Of a DNA stretch of 20,641 nt, positions 1 through 8,808 are shown piece by piece; the first letter of the stretch is position 1; each line of letters begins with the position of its first letter. A program made the translations under genes and the position numbers. The notes beneath the pieces were generated by a model, which saw only the letters and a program-made list of their open reading frames with translations, was not told the DNA's origin and ran no database searches. This DNA comes from an uncultured Bacteroidales bacterium (GTDB lineage Bacteria; Bacteroidota; Bacteroidia; Bacteroidales; UBA3663): assembly GCA_905236195.1 (NCBI GenBank), contig CAJOOX010000147.1, forward strand, positions 1-20,641, in the 5' to 3' direction.

Positions 1-36
1 TACGTCGCTCCCGAGGATCGTGTGAAGATCTGGTAA
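1..36 (+). CDS. 3' end of an unidentified protein-coding gene
   Basis: The window opens in a frame that reads YVAPEDRVKIW and then stops at TAA (34-36). It is followed 11 bases later by a strong hairpin terminator, which supports its being the true end of a plus-strand gene converging on glyA. Only eleven residues are visible, too few to assign a family, and the start lies outside the window. Confidence 0.5.
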   Translation, partial: YVAPEDRVKIW

Positions 37-47
37 ACCCGACGCAC

Positions 48-83
48 AATAAGCGCCCGCAGTAATCTCTGCGGGCGCTTATT
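48..83. terminator. Bidirectional hairpin terminator between the plus-strand gene end and glyA
   Basis: A perfect 15-bp stem (48-62 pairing with 69-83) closes a 6-base loop (taatct). The stem is G/C-rich in its core with A/T ends. It lies between two convergent gene ends (36 and 100), so it probably ends transcription in both directions. Neither side has a long T run; each has only a short T-containing tail. Confidence 0.85.
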
Positions 84-99
84 CATTTATAGCGTAATT

Positions 100-1380
100 T
101 TAATAAGCAAAGAGAGGATAGTTCTTCATCGTTTCGTTCACGCGGGCACGAACCTTGGCGATAACGGCCTCGTTTTCGGGGTCGTTGAGCACCTCCTCAA
201 TCATCTCGGCAATCTGGAGCATCAGATCCTCCTTGGCACCGCGCGTTGTGATGGCAGGTGTTCCGAGGCGGATGCCTGAAGTCTGGAATGCAGAACGGGT
301 GTCGAATGGAACCATGTTCTTGTTGCAGGTGATGTCAGCTGCAACGAGAGCTGTCTCGGCCACCTTACCCGTAAGTTCGGGATATTTGGTGCGGAGATCA
401 ACCAGCATGGAGTGATTGTCAGTACCGCCGGAAACAATCTTGAATCCGCGTTTTACAAGTTCATCGGCCAGCACGGCGGCATTCTTCTTGACCTGAGTCT
501 GATACTGCTTGAACTCGGGCTTCAAAGCCTCGCCGAAAGCGACAGCCTTGGCGGCAATGACATGCTCGAGCGGACCGCCCTGCGTGCCGGGGAAGACGCT
601 GGAGTCGAGACATGCAGACATCATCTTCACAACACCCTTGGGAGTCTTGATACCCTTGGGATTGGGGAAATCCTCACCCATCATAATCACACCGCCACGG
701 GGACCGCGCAGGGTCTTGTGGGTTGTGGAAGTTACGATGTGGGCATATTTCACGGGATTGTCAAGCAATCCTGCAGCAATCAGACCTGCGGGATGCGCCA
801 TATCAATCATGAGGAGGGCACCCACTTCGTCGGCAATCTTACGCATGCGTGCATAATCCCATTCGCGGGAATAGGCCGAGCCGCCGCCGATAATCAGTTT
901 GGGCTTGTTTTCTCTGGCCAGACGTTCCATCTCGTCATAATCCACGCGACCCGTTTCCTCGTTGAGGTTGTAGGCTACGGGACGGTAAAGCAGACCCGAT
1001 GAATTGACTGACGAACCGTGAGAGAGGTGACCGCCGTGAGCAAGGTTCAGACCCATGAAGGTGTCTCCGGGTTCGAGTACAGCGGCAAGAACTGCCTGGT
1101 TGGCCTGAGCTCCCGAATGGGGCTGCACGTTAGCCCAGCATGCACCGAAGAGCTGCTTGAGACGCTCGATAGCCAAAGTCTCGATTTTGTCGACCACCTG
1201 GCAACCGCCATAGTAACGGTGGCCGGAATAGCCCTCGGCGTATTTGTTGGTGAGCACTGAACCCATTGCCTCCATGACCTCGTCAGATACGAAGTTTTCC
1301 GAAGCAATCAGTTCGATACCTTTCATTTGGCGCTGACGTTCCTCGTCGATGTAGCCAAATACAAGAGAATCTTTTTCCAT
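100..1380 (-). CDS. glyA: Serine hydroxymethyltransferase
   Basis: PLP-dependent cytosolic enzyme that interconverts serine plus tetrahydrofolate with glycine plus 5,10-methylene-tetrahydrofolate, the main one-carbon supply for purine, thymidylate and methionine synthesis. The 426-residue length is normal. Family motifs are visible: [13 protein letters not shown] near the N terminus, [38 protein letters not shown], and the PLP-lysine motif [14 protein letters not shown] with the Schiff-base lysine at Lys222. The start is the ATG at 1378-1380; it follows the L,D-transpeptidase stop by only 37 A/T-rich bases, so the two genes may be cotranscribed although their functions are unrelated. A hairpin at 48-83 terminates it. 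Identification is secure. Confidence 0.98.
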   Translation of the reverse strand: MEKDSLVFGYIDEERQRQMKGIELIASENFVSDEVMEAMGSVLTNKYAEGYSGHRYYGGCQVVDKIETLAIERLKQLFGACWANVQPHSGAQANQAVLAAVLEPGDTFMGLNLAHGGHLSHGSSVNSSGLLYRPVAYNLNEETGRVDYDEMERLARENKPKLIIGGGSAYSREWDYARMRKIADEVGALLMIDMAHPAGLIAAGLLDNPVKYAHIVTSTTHKTLRGPRGGVIMMGEDFPNPKGIKTPKGVVKMMSACLDSSVFPGTQGGPLEHVIAAKAVAFGEALKPEFKQYQTQVKKNAAVLADELVKRGFKIVSGGTDNHSMLVDLRTKYPELTGKVAETALVAADITCNKNMVPFDTRSAFQTSGIRLGTPAITTRGAKEDLMLQIAEMIEEVLNDPENEAVIAKVRARVNETMKNYPLFAY

Positions 1381-1417
1381 TTTGTTTTGTTTGTTATGTT
1401 GTTTGTGAATTCTGACT

Positions 1418-2347
1418 TTATTCGTCCTCGCTGATGATTACCGTCATTCCGATTTTTACCAGCGGTTTGAGTTTGTCCAGTTCTTCATTCTTAAGACGGA
1501 TACATCCTTCTGTAGCCCGGGTGCCGATACTTTCCGGGGCATGGGTTCCGTGGATACCGATTCCGCTGAAGCCTGTTTTCAGCCGGATAAACCAATTGCC
1601 ATAGGCATGTCGGATATATCCTTTCCCGTCGCCGAAATCATGACCCCACGTCTCTGAAGGCTGAATCTGCTGAACGGTGAACATACCTTCGGGGGTGCGA
1701 TAGTCGCCTTGTTTCTGTTTGTGGCCTTTATTGATACCGACAGCACAGCCACAGTTCAACACCTGGTCTCCCTGTTCGTTATAAAGGTAGAACGTCAGAT
1801 CCCGTTTGTTGATGAATATCAGACCCTTAGACCAATCCGGACTGAACCGTCTCACTTCCCGCTGCAGATCTTCGGGCAATGTGGCCAGTTTTTCTTCAGA
1901 AATTCCAGGTTTCGTTACCGCTTCGGGCTCTGCTTTCGGCACAGTTTCGGAGACGTTATTTTTCTGTCTCTGCTGTTCTTTTCTCATTCCATTCTCCCCA
2001 GCCTTCTCCTCATTTCTGCGCTGGCGCTCTTCTTTTTCCCGGGCTTTCTTCTGTTCCTTCTTCAACCGCTCCAGTTCGAGAGGGTTTACCCGGCTTTCAT
2101 GCAGCACACCTTGAGGCCCCGCCTGAATTTCCGGCACCAGAAAGAAATCGTCGTCCGTTTTTATGGTCGGATGGGGAATACGCAAAGGAATCTCAGCCGG
2201 TTTCACCTGTAGGGGTGTCGCCTTTGCAGACTCAGAGTAGCTGAATTTACTCTCTCCCGTATCTGTCCAAATATCGGCATGGAGCAAAGCGGGGAGAGTT
2301 GCAAAACAAAGAGCTACCGTCAGCCTATGATTTATTCCTTTCATCAT
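1418..2347 (-). CDS. Secreted L,D-transpeptidase (YkuD domain)
   Basis: Predicted cell-envelope enzyme of 309 residues. A signal peptide is visible at about residues 1-24 (basic start, hydrophobic core, ending ALLHA). Residues 90-135 form a charged stretch very rich in K, E, R and Q, probably a helical or disordered linker. The YkuD domain fills about residues 170-305 and carries the active-site pattern [20 protein letters not shown], giving His266, His269 and the nucleophile Cys282. The family forms or exchanges peptide bonds at meso-diaminopimelate in peptidoglycan (3-3 crosslinks or protein anchoring); which reaction applies here cannot be told. Met1 and Met2 are adjacent, so the start is uncertain by one codon. 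A -7 box lies at 2359-2366, and glyA follows after 37 bases. Confidence 0.92.
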   Translation of the reverse strand: MMKGINHRLTVALCFATLPALLHADIWTDTGESKFSYSESAKATPLQVKPAEIPLRIPHPTIKTDDDFFLVPEIQAGPQGVLHESRVNPLELERLKKEQKKAREKEERQRRNEEKAGENGMRKEQQRQKNNVSETVPKAEPEAVTKPGISEEKLATLPEDLQREVRRFSPDWSKGLIFINKRDLTFYLYNEQGDQVLNCGCAVGINKGHKQKQGDYRTPEGMFTVQQIQPSETWGHDFGDGKGYIRHAYGNWFIRLKTGFSGIGIHGTHAPESIGTRATEGCIRLKNEELDKLKPLVKIGMTVIISEDE

Positions 2348-2358
2348 AATTCAGGATG

Positions 2359-2366
2359 CAAATATA
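2359..2366 (-). promoter_or_regulatory. Bacteroidetes -7 box for the L,D-transpeptidase gene
   Basis: On the minus strand this reads TATATTTG, matching the TAnnTTTG -7 consensus of the Bacteroidetes primary sigma factor. It lies 11 bases before the ATG, implying a very short leader. I find no TTTG at the expected distance upstream, so only the -7 part is supported. Confidence 0.55.
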
Positions 2367-2461
2367 CAAGAAAAAAATTAAAATCCGTCCTTATATCAAG
2401 AAAAAATGCCGGCTTTGCATAAATTCTCAGAATTTATAGCTATTTTGTCAGATAAAAATGC

Positions 2462-2469
2462 TATCTTTG
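2462..2469 (+). promoter_or_regulatory. Bacteroidetes -7 box for the helicase-mfd pair
   Basis: The sequence TATCTTTG fits the TAnnTTTG consensus and is followed after 17 bases by the helicase ATG at 2487. A TTTG occurs at 2444-2447, but the 14-base spacing is shorter than the usual 19-21, so the -33 element is doubtful. The 139-bp space between the divergent start codons holds this box and the one for the L,D-transpeptidase. Confidence 0.65.
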
Positions 2470-2486
2470 CAACCTCAAATTAAGAA

Positions 2487-3833
2487 ATGAATACAGATTT
2501 TATCGTAAATCGCACGCTTCAGGCGACAGGATTCCAGAAGCTCAACGATATGCAAAAGCAAATGCTCGAAACTGCTGTTTCGGGCACTGACTGTTTACTG
2601 CTCTCACCCACCGGCAGCGGAAAAACTCTGGCTTTTCTTCTCCCGCTCTGGCAGATGATTGAGACGAAGCCTTCCGAAGAACGTGTTCTCATAGTCGTTC
2701 CGGCACGGGAGTTAGCCGAACAGATTGCCGATGTCTGGCAGCGGCTCCACACAGGGAGAAGAGTGATCTGCTGTTATGGCGGTCACGACCTCCGTACCGA
2801 GGCGCAGGATCTTTCCTCGCTACCGCCCTACTCCATCCTGGTCGGGACACCCGGCAGGTTGCTCGATCATGCAGACAGAGGCCACTTCCAGCCGGAAACA
2901 ATCACACGGCTGGTTTTGGACGAATATGACAAGATTCTCGAGCTCGGCTTTGAAGAGGAAATGAAAGCTCTCGTGGGCAATCTTTCCGGCATCCTGCAGC
3001 GTATCCTCACATCAGCCACCCACAATATGCCCATTGCACCCTGGCTGGGCATGAAAAACTGGAAACAGATTGATTTCGAAACCAAGACCGAAGCTACGAC
3101 AGACACAAGAACACCCAAATTCACGTTCCGTCTTGTCAAAAGTCCCATCGCCGACAAACTGGAAACTCTTCACGACCTGCTCTGCACACTTGAAGACGGC
3201 AGCAAGGCCATCGTGTTCAGCAACTACCGGGAGAGTTCAGAACGGATAGCCCATTTCCTGATTGATCATGGCATTGCCTGCGCCCTCTATCACGGTGGTC
3301 TGGAACAGCCTCAACGCGACAAAGCAATGATCCGGTTCCGGAACCAGAGCATCCGCGTTCTGGTGTCCACCGATCTGGCTTCGCGCGGACTGGATATCCC
3401 CGAGGTGGATTACATCATCCATTATCATCTTCCCTCCAGTGAAGAGGCCTATACCCACCGCAACGGACGCACAGCCCGGGCCGGTGCTGAAGGCAGCGTA
3501 TGCTTTATCCTCGGACCCGACGAACAGCTGCCTGCCTATGTTAACGAGAAACCCGTTTATTTCAATCTGCGGCCCCGCGACTGGAAACGGGCCGAATGGG
3601 ATACCATTTATATAGGACGCGGCAAACGCGAAAAAATCTCCCGTGGAGACGTGCTGGGATTCTTCTCCCGTAACGGAGGTATCGACGGCAGCCAGATCGG
3701 ACGTATTGACGTTCTCGACCACTGCGCCTTCTGTGCCATCCGCTCCGAGGTGGCCGATGACGTATTATCCAAGGTTCGCGGCCTTAAAATCAAGGGAGAA
3801 AAGACCCACTACCTTAAAATCACCGAAGCCTGA
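2487..3833 (+). CDS. DEAD-box family ATP-dependent RNA helicase with DbpA-type RNA-binding domain
   Basis: Protein of 448 residues with the ordered superfamily 2 motifs: Q-motif region near residues 14-22, Walker A SPTGSGKT (Lys46), PARELAEQI, TPGRLLDH, motif II DEYD at 145-148 instead of DEAD, motif III SAT at 176-178, SNYRES, STDLASRGLDIPEV, and HRNGRTAR from His324. Residues about 374-446 resemble the DbpA C-terminal RNA-binding domain (GRGKREKISRGDVLGF, IDVLDHCAF). In DbpA that domain targets 23S rRNA helix 92 during 50S assembly; the same role here is inferred. Its stop overlaps the mfd start (TGATG), suggesting an operon and coupled translation. I leave the symbol blank because several RNA helicase paralogues can carry this domain. 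Confidence 0.93.
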   Translation: MNTDFIVNRTLQATGFQKLNDMQKQMLETAVSGTDCLLLSPTGSGKTLAFLLPLWQMIETKPSEERVLIVVPARELAEQIADVWQRLHTGRRVICCYGGHDLRTEAQDLSSLPPYSILVGTPGRLLDHADRGHFQPETITRLVLDEYDKILELGFEEEMKALVGNLSGILQRILTSATHNMPIAPWLGMKNWKQIDFETKTEATTDTRTPKFTFRLVKSPIADKLETLHDLLCTLEDGSKAIVFSNYRESSERIAHFLIDHGIACALYHGGLEQPQRDKAMIRFRNQSIRVLVSTDLASRGLDIPEVDYIIHYHLPSSEEAYTHRNGRTARAGAEGSVCFILGPDEQLPAYVNEKPVYFNLRPRDWKRAEWDTIYIGRGKREKISRGDVLGFFSRNGGIDGSQIGRIDVLDHCAFCAIRSEVADDVLSKVRGLKIKGEKTHYLKITEA

Positions 3834-6800
3834 TGGAAATCAAAGACCTGGTCATTCAGAAACCCCGATTCAACGCGCTGGCAAAAAAACTGCGCAGTTT
3901 CAGGCTCGAAACCAGCCGTCAGCAGGTCATCCATCTTTCAGGACTGTGCTGCTCGTCGGCTGCCACATTTCTTGCCCCTCTCAAAAATGCAGTAACCGGC
4001 ATCTATCTCTTCGTGCTCAACGACGATGAAGAAGCCGCCTACTTCTACCACGACCTCTGCCAGATTACAGACGAGGAGCGCATTCTTTTCTTCCCTTCGG
4101 CCTACAAACGTTCCATCCGCTACGGACAGATTGATTCGGCCAACGAGATTCTGCGCACCGAGGTCATCGGAACGGTTCAAAACCTCTCACCCGACTCCTG
4201 TCTGCTCATTGTCACCTACCCGGAAGCTCTGGCAGAAAAGGTTGCGATGCAAGCCGACGTTTCAGACAAACTGCTGCATCTTACTGCAGGAGAAACGATT
4301 GAATCGAAAACCGTGGTGAACAAACTCAACGACCTCGGATTCGAACGTGTCGATTACGTTTACGAGCCCGGCCAGTTTGCCATACGCGGCTCCATCCTCG
4401 ACGTATTTTCCTTCTCAAGCGAATATCCCTTCCGCATCGACTTTTTCGGCAACGAAATCGACTCGCTGCGAACCTTCGAAGTCGATACCCAACTCTCAAA
4501 AGATGTTCTCAGGGAACTGACCATCGCGCCGTCACTTTCCCAAAGTGCCACAACGGGCATTTCGCTTCCCGAGTTCCTGGGAACAGAGGCTGTGACGGTT
4601 GTCAAAGACCTGCCCTGGATTTTGGATCAAGTGGAACATGTATGCACTATGGAACTCTCCTCCCAGCTGCTTGCTTCTGAGGAGGGCGACCTGACCGCCA
4701 ATCAGAAAGTGGTGAACTACGAGGCATTCTGCTCAGCTTTTCTGCCTTGCCACCGCATCGAAATCGGTGCCCGGTGCAGTCTTGACACATCCGTTTACAA
4801 TAAAAAAACAAAAAAAGAGTTGCCTTCGCGTTCCGTCATCGAATTCCATACGTCACCCCAGCCCCAGTGGCACAAAAACTTCGATCTTATTTCGAAGGAC
4901 ATGAAACAATATGTAGAGGACGGCTACAGTATTCACATACTCAGCGAGAGTCCCAAACAGCTGGACCGCATCGAGGCCATCTTCCACGACCGCGGCGACA
5001 ACTTCCATTTCGTGCGCGTACTTCGGGCCATCCACGAAGGTTTTGTCGATGACGATACCCGCAACTGTTATTTTACCGACCACGAGATCTTCGACCGATA
5101 CCACAAATACAGTCTCAAATCCGAACGGGCACGCAGCGGCAAACTCGCGCTCTCGCTCAAGGAACTGCAGGAATTCAACATCGGCGACTATATCGTGCAT
5201 GTCGATCACGGCATCGGGCAGTTCGGCGGTCTCGTCGAGATGCCCATGACTCTGCCCGACGGAACCACCCGCCGGCAGGAGGTGGTCAAACTCATCTACA
5301 AAAATCAGGATCAGCTCTACGTCTCGATACACCAGTTGGACAAACTCTCCAAATACCGCGGCCGCGATGCCAATCCGCCGGTACTTTCGCGACTGGGAGG
5401 CGGTGCGTGGGAGAAACTCAAGGACAAGACAACCACCAAGATGAAGGACATGGCGCGCGAACTCATCACGCTCTATGCCAAACGCAAAAAGGAACAGGGA
5501 TACAAATTCTCGCCCGACACCAACATGCAGCAGGAGTTGGAAGCATCCTTTATCTACGAAGATACCCCCGACCAGCTGAAAGCCACCAACGACGTCAAAC
5601 GCGACATGGAGTCGGCCAAGCCTATGGACCGCCTCGTCTGCGGCGACGTTGGCTTCGGCAAAACAGAGGTGGCGATACGTGCAGCATTGAAAGCCTGTGC
5701 CGACTGCAAACAGGTGGCCGTACTGGTGCCCACCACCGTACTTGCTTTCCAGCATTACAAGACCTTCTCTGAGCGTCTCAAGGACTTCCCCGTACGTGTT
5801 GATTACCTGAGCCGGGCACGTTCCGCCAAACAGACCACCCAGATTCTGAAGGACCTCAAGAGCGGAGACATCAATATCATTGTCGGCACCCACAAACTCA
5901 TTGGCAAGAGTGTTGAGTTCAACGATCTCGGCCTGCTGGTCATTGACGAGGAACAGAAATTCGGTGTCAAAACCAAAGAAGCGCTCAAGAAACTGCGCGT
6001 CAGCGTGGATACGCTCACCATGACGGCAACACCGATTCCCCGTACACTGCAGTTCTCGCTCATGGGCGCCCGCGACCTCTCCATTATTGCCACGCCGCCG
6101 GCCAACCGGTATCCGATACAGACCGAAGTTCATCGCGACGAAGACGAACTGGTGTCCGAGGCCATTAACTTCGAACTTTCCCGCAACGGTCAGGTCTTTT
6201 TCATCAACAACCGTATTACGCAGTTGCCAGACATTGTCGAACGCATCCACCGGCTCGTGCCCGATGCCCGCGTGGCCTATGCCCATGGGCAGATGGATCC
6301 GGAGAAAGTCGAGGAGATTATCCTCGATTTCGCCAATTATGAATACGATGTGCTTGTCTGCACCACCATTATCGAAGCAGGTCTCGACATGCCGAATGCC
6401 AACACGATGATTGTGAGCAATGCCCAGAATTTCGGGCTTTCCGAACTGCATCAGCTGCGCGGACGTGTAGGGCGCACCAATAAGAAGGCTTTCTGCTATC
6501 TGCTCTGTCCTCCCCTTTCGGCTCTTACGCCGGATGCACGCCGTCGCCTGCAGGCCATCGAGAATTTCTCAGGTCTCGGTTCCGGCATACACCTTGCCAT
6601 GCAGGATCTCGATATCCGCGGTGCCGGCAATATCTTCGGCGGTGAACAGAGCGGATTCATCACCGACCTCGGCTACGAGGCTTACCAGAAGATTCTGCGC
6701 AAAGCCATCAACGACCTGAAGAGTGAGGAATTTGCCGACCTTTACAAGGAAGAACTAGAAACCCGCCGGACCGATATCGTCGACGACACCAACCTGGAAA

Positions 6801-7279
6801 CCGACCTGGACCTCCAGTTCGGTGAGGAATATGTACCGGAGAGTGGCGAACGCATCTCACTCTATCAGGAACTTGACAACCTCTCCCGTCCGGAAGAAAT
6901 CGAAGCCTACAAAAAACGTCTCATCGACCGTTTCGGCCCCATTCCGGAAGCCGGCGAGGAACTGATACGCGTGGTTACGCTCCGTTCGCTGGCCCGGCAG
7001 CTCGGATTCGAACGCCTGGTGCTCAAACAAAGCCTCTATGCTCATCCGAAAGTCAAGAAGAACCAAGAGCAGATGCGATGCTTCTTCCCGTCGGAAGAAA
7101 ACAAACTCAACGTTTTCCTCAAGAGTGAAGCCTACGGCCACATCATGAACTTCATGGCCAAATATCCGCAGGACTTCCAGTTCGAACAGCGCAGCAAGGG
7201 ACGCTACAGCATCGTACTGCTGCGTGTCAACAGCGTCAAAGAGGCCATTGAGTGGCTGCAGAAGATGCTCGAAGCGTAA
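3833..7279 (+). CDS. mfd: Transcription-repair coupling factor
   Basis: Large DNA translocase (1148 residues, normal length) that removes RNA polymerase stalled at lesions and recruits UvrA. Domains in order: UvrB-like N-terminal module, with a recognisable stretch from Gly180 (GQFAIRGSILDVFSF); CarD-like RNA polymerase-interacting domain starting near residue 448 (GDYIVHVDHGIGQFGGL); and the RecG-like motor with Walker A GDVGFGKTE (Lys610), motif II DEEQ at 705-708, TATPIPRTLQFSLMGARDLS and GRVGRTNKKAFCYL. The C-terminal TRCF domain follows to the end. ATG at 3833 overlaps the helicase TGA by one base and no other start is as well placed, so expression is probably coupled to the helicase gene. 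A terminator follows at 7299-7334. Confidence 0.98.
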   Translation: MEIKDLVIQKPRFNALAKKLRSFRLETSRQQVIHLSGLCCSSAATFLAPLKNAVTGIYLFVLNDDEEAAYFYHDLCQITDEERILFFPSAYKRSIRYGQIDSANEILRTEVIGTVQNLSPDSCLLIVTYPEALAEKVAMQADVSDKLLHLTAGETIESKTVVNKLNDLGFERVDYVYEPGQFAIRGSILDVFSFSSEYPFRIDFFGNEIDSLRTFEVDTQLSKDVLRELTIAPSLSQSATTGISLPEFLGTEAVTVVKDLPWILDQVEHVCTMELSSQLLASEEGDLTANQKVVNYEAFCSAFLPCHRIEIGARCSLDTSVYNKKTKKELPSRSVIEFHTSPQPQWHKNFDLISKDMKQYVEDGYSIHILSESPKQLDRIEAIFHDRGDNFHFVRVLRAIHEGFVDDDTRNCYFTDHEIFDRYHKYSLKSERARSGKLALSLKELQEFNIGDYIVHVDHGIGQFGGLVEMPMTLPDGTTRRQEVVKLIYKNQDQLYVSIHQLDKLSKYRGRDANPPVLSRLGGGAWEKLKDKTTTKMKDMARELITLYAKRKKEQGYKFSPDTNMQQELEASFIYEDTPDQLKATNDVKRDMESAKPMDRLVCGDVGFGKTEVAIRAALKACADCKQVAVLVPTTVLAFQHYKTFSERLKDFPVRVDYLSRARSAKQTTQILKDLKSGDINIIVGTHKLIGKSVEFNDLGLLVIDEEQKFGVKTKEALKKLRVSVDTLTMTATPIPRTLQFSLMGARDLSIIATPPANRYPIQTEVHRDEDELVSEAINFELSRNGQVFFINNRITQLPDIVERIHRLVPDARVAYAHGQMDPEKVEEIILDFANYEYDVLVCTTIIEAGLDMPNANTMIVSNAQNFGLSELHQLRGRVGRTNKKAFCYLLCPPLSALTPDARRRLQAIENFSGLGSGIHLAMQDLDIRGAGNIFGGEQSGFITDLGYEAYQKILRKAINDLKSEEFADLYKEELETRRTDIVDDTNLETDLDLQFGEEYVPESGERISLYQELDNLSRPEEIEAYKKRLIDRFGPIPEAGEELIRVVTLRSLARQLGFERLVLKQSLYAHPKVKKNQEQMRCFFPSEENKLNVFLKSEAYGHIMNFMAKYPQDFQFEQRSKGRYSIVLLRVNSVKEAIEWLQKMLEA

Positions 7280-7298
7280 GAACTCCTCTATATGTAAA

Positions 7299-7334
7299 AA
7301 TCCCCCGTCCGGATTCACTTCCAGACGGGGGATT
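7299..7334. terminator. Bidirectional terminator between mfd and the TPR gene
   Basis: An 11-bp perfect stem (7299-7309 with 7324-7334) with a run of five C pairing with five G, and a loop that can pair three more bases. On the minus strand the stem is followed by TTTTTA, so termination is best supported for the TPR gene; on the plus strand the tail is weaker. It sits between convergent stops at 7279 and 7355. Confidence 0.88.
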
Positions 7335-7354
7335 GTCAAATTTATGAAAAAGAA

Positions 7355-8710
7355 TTATTTTTTGAATTCGGGAAGACCGTAAGCACGGCTAACCTCATTG
7401 TACTGATCAATAAGCTCCTGCTTGTTTGGGCAAGAAGGCTTCTGGAACTTCTTGTAGAGGATTGTACGCATGGCATTGGCGATGGTATTGTCGCTGTGCT
7501 CGCTGTCGAATGCAAAAGCTTTCTCATAGAAGGGAAGAGCCGCATCATAGAGGGGGCCTGCTACTTTATCTACAGCGTCATATTGCTTCTTGTCATAGAG
7601 TTCGTTCTCCTTGTCGGTAGCCTTGTTGAAAGCGATACGGCCCAGGTTCGACCAGCTCTGATAGTTGGTAGCATCGAGTTCGGTTGCTTTCTTGTAGCAT
7701 TCCTCGGCAGCGGCATTGTCGCCCTGCATCTCGAGCAGACGGCCCTTTAGATCCACGAAACGTGCATTGTTGGGATCGGTCTGGATGATATTGTCGATGT
7801 AGTTGGCAGCCTCGGCATAGTTCTTCTGCTCGAGATATACATTCATCAGGCTCGTAGCATACCAGGGTTCACTGGGCAGTTTCTGCACGCCTTCCTTAAG
7901 CAGGTCGACAAACTTGGCAGTATCCTGAAGAGCGAGATACTCCTTGGCGAGAGACTGATAGATGAGGTTCGTCTCGTAGTTCTTATCCTTCATAGCCTCA
8001 AGAGCCGTGACGGCGAGGTTATGATCCTCGGAATAGATGGCTACTACGGCACGATTGAACATCGTCTGATTGATGGTTGAGTCGGCTGCAAGGGGAGCAT
8101 AAACCGTTTCCATGAGAATGGGATTCTGGGCAGCCCCCTCCTTGATAAGGTCGCTCTGAGTAGCCTCAATTGACTTTGTAAATGCGTCATAAGCTTTCTT
8201 CCAGTCCTTGGCATTGTACCAATAACCAGCATTTGCACGCAGACCGCCGGTAATCTGGAAGCATTCAAATGCGTGAGCCTTAACTGTCTCCAAATTCTTG
8301 GCCTTGGGATCCTGTGCCTTATAGAGCCCGTAAGCTTTCGAATAGAGGTCATAGGCAGCATCGGTGCAGTCATAGATGGTCTTTTCGTCCATCTTGCCTC
8401 CCAGAGCGGGTTTGTTACGTTCGTTGTTCATCTGAGCGTATTCAACCTCGCCTGCGGCGAAGTAGAATTCGGGATTGTCCTTGCTGTTGCTGTTAGCCTG
8501 GGCTGTAGCAATGGCTGCACGGGCAGCGGCAAAGTCGGGAGTGGTACCCTCGGAAGCCTTTTTTGCCTCCTTGAGCGCCTTGTTGAAAGCCTTAAGTTCT
8601 TCCTTGGCAGCCTTCTTGGCAGCCTTTTCGGCGTCATCGCCACCTGCATAAGCTGTGAATGAGCCGAGCGTAAGAGCAGCGGCCAGTGCGGTAAGAATGA
8701 TGCGTTTCAT
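7355..8710 (-). CDS. Exported tetratricopeptide-repeat protein
   Basis: Protein of 451 residues with a clear type I signal peptide (MKRI, hydrophobic core, cleavage predicted after AYA at residue 22), followed by an A/K/E-rich segment at about 25-55. The rest shows TPR-like helical pairs, for example around EPWYATSLMNVYLEQKNYAE, DPNNARFVDLKGRLLEMQGD, and ATNYQSWSNLGRIAFN. There is no lipobox cysteine near the cleavage site, so a soluble periplasmic protein is likelier than a lipoprotein. It probably acts as a protein-interaction scaffold; no enzymatic motif is seen. The gene lies 98 bases downstream of gyrA on the same strand. I recall the gyrA-TPR pairing from other Bacteroidales, but that is memory, not shown here. 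The specific function is unknown. Confidence 0.88.
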   Translation of the reverse strand: MKRIILTALAAALTLGSFTAYAGGDDAEKAAKKAAKEELKAFNKALKEAKKASEGTTPDFAAARAAIATAQANSNSKDNPEFYFAAGEVEYAQMNNERNKPALGGKMDEKTIYDCTDAAYDLYSKAYGLYKAQDPKAKNLETVKAHAFECFQITGGLRANAGYWYNAKDWKKAYDAFTKSIEATQSDLIKEGAAQNPILMETVYAPLAADSTINQTMFNRAVVAIYSEDHNLAVTALEAMKDKNYETNLIYQSLAKEYLALQDTAKFVDLLKEGVQKLPSEPWYATSLMNVYLEQKNYAEAANYIDNIIQTDPNNARFVDLKGRLLEMQGDNAAAEECYKKATELDATNYQSWSNLGRIAFNKATDKENELYDKKQYDAVDKVAGPLYDAALPFYEKAFAFDSEHSDNTIANAMRTILYKKFQKPSCPNKQELIDQYNEVSRAYGLPEFKK

Positions 8711-8763
8711 TTTGAATGTTTTTTTATTGGTTAATTATTGAGTGAATTGATATTTGCTTTTCA

Positions 8764-8799
8764 TCGGGCGGTCAACATTAAGCCATGTCCGCCGCCCGA
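8764..8799 (-). terminator. Hairpin in the gyrA-TPR gap (possible weak terminator or processing site)
   Basis: An 8-bp G/C-rich stem (8764-8771 with 8792-8799) encloses a second 4-bp stem (8775-8778 with 8785-8788). It starts 10 bases after the gyrA stop. The sequence following it on the minus strand is not T-rich, so readthrough into the TPR gene is plausible, and I see no convincing promoter in the rest of the gap. Confidence 0.5.
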
Positions 8800-8808
8800 A
8801 GGTTTAAT

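Noticed and set aside
4853..6451. Long open frame (532 codons) on the minus strand opposite mfd
   Set aside because: It lies wholly inside the verified mfd reading frame, its translation has no recognisable motif and a His/Val/Gly-heavy composition typical of an antisense frame, and no promoter or initiation signal supports it.
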